The notes: generated by a model not told the origin, from the letters alone. Shown: positions 1 to 12,348, counted from the stretch's first letter. The stretch is 64,000 nt of DNA from Cercis canadensis (GCA_003255065.1 QAOA01001920.1:140212-204211), one strand, 5' to 3'. Numbers and translations are program-made.

Positions 1-3000
1 CAAGTGGTAGTGGAGTTGACTACAGTGAATTTGAGCCGTCAATGCCTGAAGTTAATAATTTGCCTAACCATAATTATTTGAACGGGATTGTTGATGGGCA
101 CATAAATCTAAGTACTCTAAAGGAAAAAAATTACAACCAAACCCAAGGGATTCCTCTTGCAAGAGAAAATGGCATTTATTCATTTGATTCATCCACTGAC
201 CAAACTTCTAAACAGTGTTTGAATGATTTTTCTGCTGGTGCTGACAATGGCCAGAATGCTCCTTTTGTCAACCAAGATGCTGATTCACTGGACAACAGAA
301 AAAGCAGGAAGAAACCCAAAAAAAGAGTTATTTCAATCTTAGAAGAGAGTTCAGATGGCAATGCATGTGATCGTGAAAGTGAATTGAAACAAGAGCTGAG
401 TAGACAGATGCCGGCAAATGTCAGGAACAAGCCAGATATTGATATCACAACCTATTTTAATGCGGATATTGCCAATTCTGAAGCTGATGAAACTTGTAAT
501 TGTTACATGCGCTGTAATTGTGTGCTTCCTAGGGATTTTATCTACACAGAAAGGTAAATACCAATTCACAAGCAGTCAAGTGAATTATTTGGGGAGAGTC
601 AAATAGATAATAACTTCTACAACTGATTTGAATGTGCTTCTGTGCATGGGTTAATACATTTCCATTTCAACTACTTTGAGCAATAAAATTGTGAGATGCC
701 CTTTTTAATATGTGATTAACCAGAAATTCTTGAACTGTGATTATTTTTATTCATCATTATTGATCATGCACACATTTACAAAGTTGAGAGTCGTGAATGT
801 CTTCTTGTTTTTGTACTCTTGAACACCCTATGTGCTTGAATTTTCTTTTTGCATAGATTACCTGACCATGATTTACATTTTTATTGGGACTTAAAACTCT
901 TTTATGGTTAACCATCATATGGAAGATAGGATAGTTTCAAAAAGGAAAAGTTTTCTGAGAAATTATTTAGTTCATGTAATGTTTTCCTGTCCGTGCTTTT
1001 TGCACAGATTATAATTTGTACTTTATAGAACATTTGCAAACTATCTCCTGCTATGCTATGTTTAATATTGCTTTCTCGTTCTCCATGTAGAGAAGTTGCA
1101 GTATTGCTTAGCAGCCACAAGAAGCTTTATGTACTACTTATCGCGGATGCTACTGATGGGTCAGGTTAGGCTATGGCCTTCTTCTATTGTCATGATTTTC
1201 AATTTCTGTTCTTATGGCATCCCTTGGAATTCTCAGTTGGTCCATGCTCACCATATTAACTTATCTAGAAATTTGTGAGACAATATCAATATTTCTTACT
1301 AGGGAGATTTATTTGAGGCAGTGGATAATTGACTGGAGTTAAACGTGATAATAGAGGTCCTGAGTTTCATTTCCTTGGTTTCTCTTACTTTAAAGTACGC
1401 TGACATTTCATAAATTCAGAATTGTCAATGTCTTATTCATGTTTCACATGCTTAAACACCACATTTTTAACCCTCCCCTGTACTTTCAACAAAATAGATC
1501 TAGATAGGTTTCTCTGTTGATCGTTGCTTCTTCAGCTGTTAAAAGCCCTCCTGATGATGCTATCCAGGAACTTTTTTGAGTCTACTGAGTTGCCACAAGG
1601 TAGAAGAAGTTTATGAGGTGCTTGTTGGAGTGGGACTTCAGGTGGCAAGGTTAGTGACTTTGTGTACTAATAGGAACTATAGAATTAGTAACTCTCTTAA
1701 AAAGTATTATTTTGGTTTTGTTAGGGTGAGATTTGAAAGTGGTGAAACTTACCTTTTTATAACGAGGAGCATTGAGAAATCAAGAGAGTTACTACAGACT
1801 CTACAAGTTTCTGATTCATTGGGACCAAATGATAGATGTTCAATAAGAAGGTGATATATCTATTGCCTTATAAACTTTCAAGTGTAGAACCTGGTGACTA
1901 TGTATGTGTATTTGCAAATATATATTGAACATTTGGCTTTGATATTTGTAACTGCCCTATAGTTATGAATATATATCCTTTTTTTTTCTGCTATGATAGA
2001 CTGGGGTTTTGGAAATTTAAATGGCAGTTTGGAGCAGGTTCAGGTTGAGTTGTTTGACCACCAAATATGTGGTGGTTCAAATGTGAGCATATATCAGTAT
2101 GCAATGGTGCTCGTCTCTTGTAACAACAACAATGGTATGCTTCTCACTAGTGTTCTTCATGTTATAATATGCTATTGATATTGGCATGTTGGTTATTGGT
2201 CTTGCTTATTTTAATGCCAAACATTCTAGAAGATTAACATAATAATGCAGATCTCTAAAAGATTATGTTATTTTGAATCTTTTCAAAATTAAGTGTGAAA
2301 CACTATTTTTTGGGAGACTGTTCTATTATATGCTAGGAACAATGGTCGACTCTTGTTATCTACATGTATAACTTTAGACTGTTGTTTCATTTGTGTAAAG
2401 GCACGAGTATGGTAAAGTTTTCTGCAAGTTCTATTAATTACACCTCATGAGGATTTCAGTCTGTCTTGGTTTTTAACATTATTTTGATTAAATTTTTTTT
2501 TTGACATATATACAATCAGAATAGCTGGCCCCCAAATTTTCCAGCATTCCATGTTGTTGGTTGTACACACATAGGTAGTGTGTTGTATGCTATGGTTGAC
2601 TTTATATTTCCATGATCTATATATAATAATTTTTTGGTCAAGTTTTCTATAAGATAATGTTGCTATTTTGGGTGCATATATGGCTTCAAATGGAAGATTG
2701 CAGTGCCTGTTATATTCTTTTTTTTTCCCCCTTGTTATTTATTTTCAAACATAAAAAACTTACAGAGGGATCGTGGCTTCCAAGATCATTGTTTGTGATT
2801 GGAGGACATGTGCTGTTATGCATTGAAGATATTATGCAGTTCAGCTCATTTTTATCAGATGCGTCTTTGCCTCCATATTTCAGAATTGATTCATGCTGCT
2901 CCATTAATGACATTACTGAGTTGGTAAGTTATTTCTTCTTAGTATTAGCAATAGTTAAAAGTGCAATACCTCAATGTCAGAGAGAGGTAATTTCTTGTCT

Positions 3001-3686
3001 TAGAATTGGCAGTTGTCAGTGTTCCATTTTACTTTTTCTCTCCCTTTCTCTGTAGTCAAGCTAGGGGATGCATAATGTGGCCAGAGATAGGTTCAATTTA
3101 AATTGAGGTGTACAAAGTTGCACTATCAATAGTATTAATCTAAACAAGAATAAGAGAAGTAAAAGGCGGGATATGTAATCTGTAGACTTAAAATTCTTGA
3201 TATCATCCCTATCCTCATCCTTAGATAAGAAACATATGATATCTAGGGCCATCATCTTAGAGGAGAAAGCAAGTATAAATGGAGTGGGAAAACCAATTTT
3301 CTTAAGCATACACACATATGAACCCTTTCCTTCCTTTGGTTATCTCTACCCAGCATGTAGGGAACTTTGGCTGTTATTTATTATTTTCCCCCCTTGAGAA
3401 TACATTAATTCCTTGGGTTATCGTTTAATGTCAACATTATCTCCAGGTCATGGAGGTCGGGGAGACCTACTGCGTGACTTTAGTTCTGAAACGTCTAATG
3501 TCAGAATTCCACCACCCTACCCAATCTAACATTGGAGCTGTCAATCATGGAAACCGAGCTTCAGGCTCTCTTAAGTTGAAGCTTCAGTGGTTCTCCGAAG
3601 ATAATCTATGGAAGTTTGTGTCATTGTTGAAGGCAATCCATGCAGAAAAAACGGTGTCTCATTTGGTAGTAAGATGTATTTCGTAA
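1..3686 (+). CDS. C-terminal part of a large leucine-rich-repeat-type protein (5' end outside window)
   Basis: Seven exons join in frame: 1-553 (open from base 3), 1091-1164, 1568-1649, 1725-1850, 2028-2134, 2766-2923 and 3447-3686, giving 445 residues to a TAA stop. The first part is low-complexity, acidic and basic, with a lysine/arginine-rich stretch (RKSRKKPKKR). The rest is a compact conserved-looking module: VLLSSHKKLYVLLIAD, SLLSCHKVEEV, a TYLFITRS strand, WLPRSLFVIGGHVLLCIED, and a VGETYCVTLVLKR strand. This alternation of beta-strand-like segments recalls the C-terminal region of plant LRR proteins that I remember as STK11-interacting-protein/nischarin-like; that identity is tentative because the LRR part lies upstream of the window. 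Exon 3 only reads through if the acceptor at 1567 is used; an upstream AG would give a stop codon. Splicing gives no sign of decay. Confidence 0.8.
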
Positions 3687-6084
3687 AGCCTTTTTTTTTT
3701 TCCCCCTTGGTGGTTCATATTCATTTCATTCTTTTGGTTTGGGTTTTTTCATATTCTTTTCTCCTGAATTTTTTTATTAGTTTTCTTGCTTGCTCAGTGT
3801 GTTCAGTTGACGATAGTTGCCTTCCCCTTTATTCTTTGATTTATACCACACAGTGGTCGTTCTTTTTCAATGTACAGAATTGTACAGTTCTCTCCAAGCT
3901 TTGTTAACCTATTGTCTTGCTCCTTCCCTCTTCCCTACCCACTTCCCTGGAAAAGTATTTGAAGAGAAAAATCTCAATCTCTGTGAAATGTTTCAGTTAT
4001 TTCTTCTTTCATGATGCATACTCATCTTTGCTTTCACATCAGTCCTACAATATATACTTGTAATTCATTTGGCACTCAATTGATTCAAAGGGATAAAAAC
4101 TCATGAAGCCTATTCTTTTCTAATTCATGAAGGTTTTTGTATGGTTATCTTAAAATCTTGTGTAAATCCTTTGAAAACGATAATGACTTCAACGTGTATA
4201 AAATTCTTATTATCATAGGATCTGTTTGTAAGTATGAGGTTACAGATCTTTGTTGCTTTTGAGCCTGATATACGGGGAGGGCATAGCCTGCTTCTTGTTG
4301 GAAACTAATTACTTGTGGGAATGAGGAATGTTCTTCCAGTAAAGCACTGAGCCAATTGGGAATTTCTTGAATACACAGCTGGATCTGTAATTGTTTAAGT
4401 TTTAACTGGTGAAGCAGGAATATGGCAAACAAGCATTATGCCTATTATCAATGAAGGACAAGAGCAACTAATGTACATTGATCCTAGTACTGCTGCATGT
4501 AAATCTAGCGGTATAGAAATCAGGGGAAGCAGAAGTCTAAGATCAAATTTCTCCTGTTTATAGTTATTATAAACAAAAGTGAACGTTTATTGACTACATT
4601 TTTCTTGAGGTCACCATTGTATTTATTAGCCGAAGTGAAAATTGAAAAGCTGGAAGTTAATGAGAACAATAACAACAACAACAACAACAATAGTCTGTTC
4701 AATTCCTGGTTTTATTTTTCGGCTTCCTTTAGTAGGATCTGTAATTGAGCAAAATTCAATTTTATTATTTTTTNTTGAGGTCACCATTGTATTTATTAGC
4801 CGAAGTAAAAATTGAAAAGCTGGAAGTTAATGAGAACAACAACAACAACAACAACAACAATAGTCTGTTCAATTCCTGGTTTTATTTTTCGGCTTCCTTT
4901 AGTAGGATCTGTAATTGAGCAAAATTCAATTTTATTATTTTTTATTGTTATCGTTGATATTTTATATTTTCTTCTGCTTCATTGCTTTTTCTTTGGTGTT
5001 TGTTTTACATCTTGCCGTTAAGCGATTGAAATTATCAATCATGCATCAAGTTTGCTCCCCCTCCCCCCGAAAAATAAAAAAATATTTGACCTTTTAGAAC
5101 AAGAAGAATGGTTAACGGAAATAACAAAAACATTCATTTGACCATTTTTAACCTTTCCCGGTATTTTTTCTGGCAGAATTAAGTTATATGCTACTTGGGA
5201 GGTATAAAAAGGATTATTCTTGTTTCTCGAAGAAAAAAAAAAGAAAGGATTATTCATAAGTTGCATGAAATGATGAAATTCCAGCAAATTTCTTCATTTT
5301 CAATCATGTATTAGTAACGCTTTTAAAATATTGGATTTGTATTGGGAAAACGGTAATTGTGTTATTAGTAATAAATTTCTATAACTTGTATACATTTTAT
5401 TGCAAGATGTTATCGAGTGAGTTTTATATATCGCAGTGAACATTGTCTTATCTGAAGATCCTTGTGAAGACAGTAATGTTGGAATTTCGAGATATTTTAT
5501 AATTGCAGTAGTATGCAAAATTTTACAGGAGTTACAATAAATTGTAGGCAGTTAAGTTTGGAAACTGTTTTCACAGTATACAACTATAGAGCAAGAAATC
5601 AATACAAGTGCATTGTTTCAGTCTTACTGCTTACAGCATCATCACCCTCTGAACGTACTGTGAAGTTGCTCATTAACAGTTCAGCTAGAATTTTTAGCCT
5701 CATCTATTATTACACCAATCCGAACTTAGAGCCAGTGATACTCATAACTTATTTAGCTTCCAACTAATCACAATATTTTCAATGCCTTATTACAACTATA
5801 GTTGATCTAATGGAAAATTGACTTTCTTGCCTATGAATATCTAAGTTGTTATCCCCCTTTTATCAACATGTAAGAACATTATTGTCCCAAAAAAGTTCAT
5901 CGCACATTTCTTTTCCATCTGCCTCAACCTAGTTTCCTAGGGTATCTGCTTGGAAATGATTACAATTCCATTGACACTGGGAAAAAAAAAAGACTCTGAA
6001 GACATCACTCAAAGGATATATACCCGGATGCCAGAGAGAGAGACTATAAAAGCACAAATCAACGATATAGCAGTTAAGACTTTG
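3687..6084. other. Intergenic between LRR-type gene and SURF1 (convergent 3' ends)
   Basis: Holds the 3' flank of the LRR-type gene and the 3' flank of SURF1. It is AT-rich with T-runs, and ORFs are short and unconvincing. The only clear structure is the duplicated block around the N at 4774. Confidence 0.6.
4605..4944. repeat. Direct duplication of about 170 bp abutting a single N (probable assembly join)
   Basis: 4605-4773 and 4775-4944 are near-identical, starting at TTGAGGTCACCATTG and including a (CAA)n tract and the phrase TTCGGCTTCC. The copies differ by a G/A change and by the CAA repeat. A lone N at 4774 separates them, which is what an unmerged contig or haplotype overlap would leave. 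Confidence 0.8.
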
Positions 6085-9000
6085 CTATCTCCGCTTGTTT
6101 TTCTGTCTTAGTCTTTTAAAAGCCATAAATGTAACCGCTGCAGAAAGTGAATACCTGCTCCAAATACAAATGAAAATTTGTTAGAAAGAAGATAATAAAG
6201 GAGTTCTGGGTGAGGATGGTACCGCCTACCTTTTTTATGGAAGAATAACCAAAAACAGAAGTAAGAGAAAGGCCCAACCTGCATGGCACAATTTCTACAC
6301 TACCTATTCTGACTCTCCTAAATAATGCCACGCATTTGTTAATCTTACCACACAAGCATAGTTTCATTATTTTCATGTCCAATTCTTGTAAAGTTCAAAT
6401 TAAGACAACTAACAATCTACACAATCTTGACAAAGTATAAATTCATCAGTGGGAATTTGATTATATATTATTAATTCCTGATATTATTACTTGATTTCCA
6501 TAACATAATACTAGTATTATTTTGACTACAATCTATTATTATTACACAGCCTATAATCACATCAGCCAAACATATAAAATCTGATACTGAAATAGTGGAC
6601 TGGATGGTGTTGTCTATACCCTAAAGCAATCATATGCTTAGGTAAAATAAAGATGGGTACCAACAATAGAATGATGATTAACTTCAGAAACATCAAAGTA
6701 ATAAATTTTAATCCAACTGGGCAGATGTATAAATATGCAAGGAGAGAAAGGAAAGTTGCATACCATGTCAATGTATAATTTAGGTGATCCTGGGGCATGA
6801 CTGAACTTCGAATCAAGGTATTAACATCCTTTGGAATAGGGTAAGGATTACTCGGATTGACATTTTCATTGATGTCTTCAATGTAGATAGTGTTTTCTGG
6901 AAGTCCACAAGTGCGGGCAATTCCTGGAACATCAACGTAGAACCACTGGGAAGAGTCGGGATCGTTTGCTGGAACAAATATACTAGGCTTCTCACTTCCA
7001 CGAACTACTCCAACTACTTCTATAGGTGTAACAGAAGGGACATGATCCTGTAATACACATCAGATTTAGTTTTGAGTCTACAATTTTTCAGCATCGAACA
7101 AGGCATGGGTAATGACCGGATATAACCTCAATGGTATTAGGTTTTTTAGACCAAAACCTCCACCAAGTTCTTTGTTCACCAGCCTGTGAAGGGGAGGGTA
7201 GTTTGTCTGAAGATCGTTCACTATCTTTTGAAACTTCTACGAATTTGTCTTTCCAACTGCGGGGAACCCATCCTCTATTGACTAGAACTGGAAACCTCAC
7301 GCTAGAGTGAAAGGATACATATATACTTTAGATGAAACTCAGAGCAGCAAGAAACAATTAATTCAATAAACCAGGGAAGCATATCAAAGAAGTAATTGAT
7401 TGCCTGAGATAAAATTACTGATAATACGGACATGTCTGCACAGTAATAGGACTTAAAAAGTCCAATGAACTGTTGAGAACGAATCCACTACTGCACAAGC
7501 CTTTATTGGGCCAGTGGGAAGATTGAGCCTATCAATGCTTTTATTGATGAAATGAGAAGAACAATAATGAGGAATATACTTACTGGACCATGAGAAGTAT
7601 ATAATGTTTGATCAAAAGAAAAATCTGGTAATGATTCAGGATTTAAGCAAATAGGAATCATGCACTTCCCAAAATAATTAGAGAGAAAAGTTATTTCATG
7701 GTATTACTATTAGTACTTTCTCTGAACCATATCCTGCCCATTGACTTTAGGCAGTTTTCATATCTCTACTACACTAAATTCCTCTTGTTACCTATGGAGC
7801 TAATCACTGTGGTCATGACTATACTGGCATGTCACTCTTCTAATAGGCAACATATAAAACTGCCATGTCTTTGGAATGTGAAGGTTCAAAAAGTCCATGG
7901 AAACACAAGAATTTAATTCCGTTTAGAATAAAAAAGTACTACCATATGTTTAAGTAAGAAAATGTATAAATGTTGGTTAATGTCATAATTCAAGGTAACG
8001 ATTTTTCATCCACAGATCCAATGGTACTGCAAAAATCTGATATTTTGCCCAATTCTCAAAAAGAGAAAAAAGAAAGGGGAAAAATTGGCATCATTTGACA
8101 GAAACTTGCACCACAAACAGAAGGGTTAATGATAAAAAAATTAAATCTAATAGTAGGTAAAGGTACTATATTTCTAACAACTTGATGTATAACTTTCACT
8201 GATAAAGCTATTACTACTGATGCTTTACCTGTCAGGATGGTTGGGAATTGGCATAAGAGGTGTTATAACATAGTAGCCATTTTCAGTCACTCCTGAAATA
8301 CTTCTTGAACGTGGTCCCATGTAGATTGACTTTTTCTCATAAAAAACTCCTTTACATAACACCTTCCTGAATTCTAGAGAATCCAATTCTTCACTTGATG
8401 GAGATACACTTCTAAATTCTAAAGGTTCCATTTGCAACCTCTTCTGTCGATATTCCAACATTTTTATCTGAAAATAAATTATGGAAGAAATTTTCAATGT
8501 GCTAATCTGCTAATCCAATACCTATACATGAAATCTCATAACTCAAAACAGAAAACAACCACAAGTTTCAACATGTATTAAAACAAACTAATTGCATATG
8601 ATATGAAAGAGATCAATAACTGCTATCTTAGCCTTCCATACTCCAACAAATCCATTGGTAAAATGTAATGTTCGCATGCAATACTAAACTTATAATAAGA
8701 ATATACTCCAATGGATTTTTAAGACACCATCGTACCATAGAGATGAAAATGAAAAAGATGTAATCCACAACATGAACCTAAACATAAAAATTCCCTTGAA
8801 TAAGCAAAGGATAGTTACACAGACAGATTATAACACAATTGACCAGGGTAAAATTATCATCTTATAAGTAGATCAATGGTGAAATTACAATTTACAGGCT
8901 TGAATATGATAATAGTGAATTCAGAAGAAGAGGAGAAAAATCCCAAAGGTATATGACGTCTTAATAAAGTACCTGGGCAGCTAATCTAATCAGAAACGGA

Positions 9001-9662
9001 TTCATAATATTAGAAAGTTAAGAATTATAAATCATTAACATACATATCTGGCACAAACAGTTAAAAGAAAGATTTAGAATTGATACAAATGTCAAAGTGT
9101 AAACTACAACAGTACCACCCAGAGAAAGAGAGGTCACGAGAGACATTAACTTGATACCAAATAGTGGTTCTAGTTCACTTCCATAACATTGATAGAGAGT
9201 AAAAGAAAAATAAGGAGAATAGACGTTAAGAAAAGTCATCACCTTTTCTTGTCTTCTGAAAATCTGCCAAGTTCCAAGGCCAAATGTGATTGCTCCAGGT
9301 AGGAACAGCAACCATTTCGTCCATCTTGAGTCATTCCTGTTCCCTAACAAAATCACCCATAATCATCACAAGTTTTTTTTTTTTTAACACTGCATAAAGC
9401 GTCAGCATTGCAATATATAAGATTGACCCACATAAAGAATCCACCGAAGGAACAGACAAACATACATACCTTGTGTTTCAGAAGAAGAGGAAAGCCTTGC
9501 GTCGGAATCAGATGCTGAGGAAACGGCTGCGGCGGAGCTGAAGGAAGAAGAGAAAGATGGTAGCTGTGGCACGCGAGGGACCCACTTGACAGTGAGAAAA
9601 TGGGTAAAGGCCACGCTGCCACCACCGCGGCGGAGCTTTGCTACAGTGGAGGTTGATACCAT
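6085..9662 (-). CDS. SURF1: SURF1-like cytochrome c oxidase assembly protein
   Basis: Six exons, read on the minus strand: 9470-9662, 9243-9343, 8229-8467, 7127-7301, 6764-7047 and 6085-6154. They join without frame breaks into 353 residues, close to the usual length of plant SURF1. SURF1 proteins of the mitochondrial inner membrane help heme a delivery and Cox1 maturation in complex IV assembly. The N-terminus is serine/arginine-rich and looks like a mitochondrial transit peptide. Residues about 72-90 form the first membrane helix (WLLFLPGAITFGLGTWQ), followed by the signature RRQEK and EYRQKRL. The intermembrane part has VLVNRGWVPRSW and WFYVDVP. The C-terminal helix NYTLTWYSLSAAVTFMAF ends in a basic tail. 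The last exon is very short (70 nt) and splits the Trp codon of TLTW. The gene is divergent from the transcription unit starting near 9995 and appears intact. Confidence 0.95.
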
Positions 9663-9885
9663 CTTGACTCTAACATCAGAGGTTCCTTCCCGCTGCTTCG
9701 ATGCGATCAGGAGTTTTGAGCTACGCAGGGTTTACGGGAAAAAATTTAGTGCGTGACGCACTACGATAACTACGGTGGCGCACTGGCGCCGAGAAGTGGA
9801 TTTGGATAACTGGATCGGGTATAGATATGAAGGGCCGAATTATTATGATCCAAATGGCTAATGATTACAAGAATGGACTATTAAA

Positions 9886-9970
9886 TTGGGCCCAAATATG
9901 CAATTCTGTACTCTGTTTCTTGTTAGGGTTTTCCTTCCATCGTGCATCGTTCCCCAACCACTATATATAA
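9886..9970 (+). promoter_or_regulatory. Compact promoter: TTGGGCCCAA palindrome, telo-box, TATA box
   Basis: TTGGGCCCAA (9886-9895) is a perfect palindrome carrying a site II element (TGGGCC) on each strand. TAGGGTTT (9924-9931) is a telo-box, and TATATATAA (9962-9970) is a TATA box about 30 bp before a pyrimidine-rich likely start near 9995. Telo-box plus site II is the known arrangement in plant ribosomal-protein and snoRNA promoters. The plus-strand transcript has no convincing protein ORF but reaches the snoRNA candidate at 10187. The palindrome could also serve the divergent SURF1 gene, whose ATG is 224 bp away. Confidence 0.55.
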
Positions 9971-10186
9971 CCTCAAACACCACTTAGCTTCTTCCCTTGT
10001 CTCATTAGAGCAGCACTTTTTCCACATCTCAGGTACACACCATCGATTTCTTCCCCGTTCCGTTCTTCTTCTCTCTGCTTCCGTTCCTTTCTCAACTTTA
10101 TCATTTTACCTTTGTTTGTTTCTTCTTTTAAATCTAAAATTTTCTAAGGAGGAGGCTATAATTTTGATGTAGATTTATATATTTGT

Positions 10187-10337
10187 GGAAAAGGCAATTA
10201 GCTAGCGTCACTGATGCGCTTAGCGTTATGAATAGCGCATTCAGCCCTTTTCGTTGCCGATACTGTCTTCGAGCACCTATGCTTGCAATTTCCGTTTCTA
10301 CCCGGTACGGTTCTTGCATTCAGATGCTCGTACATTT
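10187..10337 (+). ncRNA. Candidate H/ACA box snoRNA (two hairpins, ACA near 3' end)
   Basis: Hairpin I: lower stem GGCAA (10193-10197) with TTGCC (10254-10258); upper stem CTGATGCGC (10211-10219) with GCGCATTCAG (10235-10244, one bulge). An internal loop lies between the stems. The hinge has ATACTG (10260-10265), which misses the H-box ANANNA consensus only at the last base. Hairpin II: lower stem CGAGCA (10270-10275) with TGCTCG (10325-10330); upper stem TGCAA (10284-10288) with TTGCA (10314-10318), then CCGT with ACGG. ACA follows at 10332-10334, three bases before the inferred end. The pocket-to-box spacings are 15 and 13 nt, near the 14-16 nt rule. No rRNA target was computed. It could be an intronic snoRNA of a non-coding host starting near 9995. 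Confidence 0.5.
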
Positions 10338-10508
10338 TTTTTTTTAACTCATAAATTAAAATATGGAATTATCAAATGATTTTGCTAATTTCTAATTACC
10401 ATTGTCTGCTCTCTCTCTATATATACTTTAGTTTACGGGTAGGCTCTAAATATGAAACATAAAATGAGTCTTTTGGTTTCGTTAATATTTAAAGCTAAGA
10501 ATAAGGCA

Positions 10509-10888
10509 AAAGATGTGATTTATGACTCTGGCAGGCTATTAACTGTAGAGAATTAAGGGTGTATTGCCCACAGAAAAGTAAAATCTACATTAAGAAACAC
10601 TGGATTGCCTTGAAATTATTTTCCTTTGTATTACAAAAAATTAAGAATGCTTAATGCCAACTAGCTATCTGCTATTGCATTTCTTATTAAGAATGCATTA
10701 CACTATTGATNAAAGATGTGATTTATGACTCTGGCAGGCTATTGCCCACAGAAAAGTAAAATCTACATTAAGAAACACTGGATTGCCTTGAAATTATTTT
10801 CCTTTGTATTACAAAAAATTAAGAATGCTTAATGCCAACTAGCTATCTGCTATTGCATTTCTTATTAAGAATGCATTACACTATTGAT
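10509..10888. repeat. Direct duplication of about 200 bp across a single N, with a 25-bp indel
   Basis: 10509-10710 and 10712-10888 are the same sequence, except that the second copy lacks 25 bp between GGCTATT and GCCCACAG. The deleted segment is flanked by TATT microhomology. The lone N at 10711 and the allelic-type indel suggest two haplotype contigs placed end to end. Confidence 0.8.
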
Positions 10889-11058
10889 AGCTGGGTAAGC
10901 GGTTAATACATCACTGCATTTCTTGTCAACGTTAAACGAGTTGGTAGTTGGTCATATATAAGATTTCAGAGGCCAAAGCCGCAAGGAGGAAAGGGATTTG
11001 AGCACTAAACAAAATCAGACATAAATAATGCCTTGCCCATTCTTGAAATTATCCAATT

Positions 11059-12348
11059 TTAGTATGCAGCAAAAACTAGTGCAATCAAGGAAGCAGCACC
11101 AAAATGAGTAATCTTTGTTGCTGAACTTGGTGGGGGTGGATTGTTGGTGCGGAAGTCTGCGACAGAAACTGAAACCACAAAAATGAAAGTGATATTTATT
11201 ACTTTCGTTAGTTTTCTCCTATGTGGGCGTCAGATTTTGGGCAACTAATCATATAAACTCTTCCATACTCAAGAAAATCTCTTACTGTTAGGTGAAGAAA
11301 TAGAGCCTGAACCTGTTGAGGTTGCGGTTGGTCCACTTGCTTCTGCAATGCAAAGAAATAAAATAGGCATAAGGTCGTAAAACTCTATTATGATCGGATG
11401 GATTAAATGGTTTATGAACCATGCATAATATAGCAATTGGCCAGTTAACAAATTAATCAAGCAGTGACCCTATGCATAATGTGTCGAAAATAGAACCTTT
11501 AACATTAATCATTTAATTGAATCACTAAAATGTAATTAATTTTTTATCTCTTCTAAATATACATGTCATTAATCTTCCCACAACAAACATGATCTCCAAT
11601 TCTGAATCAAAAGGCAAAATAAAAGGAAGACCAACTATTTTTCTTCATCATCCTATTACTTTTCTTCTGCTACAAGCAAGGAAAAAAAGTTGCATGCAAA
11701 AAACTATTAAACCACACAAAACCTATGGCAGAGGAAGGATCGCATCGTATCCCATGTACATTAAATTCATTGGATATTGTCTTATTTGAGGCTATCGCGA
11801 TTTGCATTTGCAATACAAACTAATTACACAATTAATCACATAAATTACACTACTTAGTGATTCAATTACAAGTTATTTTCTATGTTTCAAGATCAATTTC
11901 CATATAAAATAAATTATTTCAGCAATACCCACATGAAAGAAATTTATAACTGAAGGAAATAAAAAATGGGAAAATAACCTTTCTTGCATATGGAAATATC
12001 AGCATTTAGATTACAGGCCTTAGGGAGCTCCAGTGCCTCTTTCTGGGTAACGTTCACCGACTGAAGCACCTTAGGGTCGTTAAAGTAATAGCAGAGACAT
12101 TGGGTATCATTGGCAAGCACCTCCTTCAATGGCGAGCAGCACGTCGCTGGTGGGTTGGTTGGAGATTTGAGGAAACTCTGGCAAGGAATCAATTTCTGCA
12201 TGCATTCCATTGAAGTTTGACCATTAGTCACAGCCGCAGTTTGTTGTGTTAGGCTCTGAATAAGGTCGCCGGCACTCTGATCGGAGAAACCCAGATGAAG
12301 AGACGAAGAAAAAACAAGGAAGAAGGATAAAAGAGAGTTGGAAACCAT
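11059..12348 (-). CDS. GPI-anchored non-specific lipid-transfer protein (8-cysteine motif)
   Basis: Three exons (11979-12348, 11286-11342, 11059-11168) give 178 residues. The start at 12348 was chosen because it begins a signal peptide (residues 1 to about 22, SLLSFFLVFSSS). The eight-cysteine motif of plant lipid-transfer proteins is complete: C49, C56, C70, C71, C84, C86 (CLC), C112 and C121, including ATCC. After the motif come a Ser/Thr/Pro-rich linker (TATSTGSGSISS; NNPPPPSS) and a hydrophobic C-terminus (FGAASLIALVFAAY), as in LTPG proteins cleaved and attached to GPI. These proteins sit on the outer plasma membrane face and are linked to cuticular lipid export. Exon 3 has a second possible acceptor 12 nt downstream (TCGCAG), which would remove four residues in frame. 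The subfamily cannot be fixed by eye. Confidence 0.9.

Noticed and set aside
1500..1660. Apparent frameshift in exon 3 of the LRR-type gene (T-run, TGA in frame)
   Set aside because: It arises only if the exon starts at an upstream CAG. With the acceptor at 1567 the frame is continuous through SLLSCHKVEEV and the next exons.
9942..10172. 76-codon ORF after the telo-box promoter as a ribosomal-protein-type gene
   Set aside because: The ATG lies upstream of the TATA box and the peptide matches no ribosomal protein; the sequence looks like leader plus intron.
10160..10215. Box C/D snoRNA (TGATGT followed by CTGA)
   Set aside because: Spacing is too short, box C is imperfect, and the region overlaps the better-supported two-hairpin H/ACA structure.
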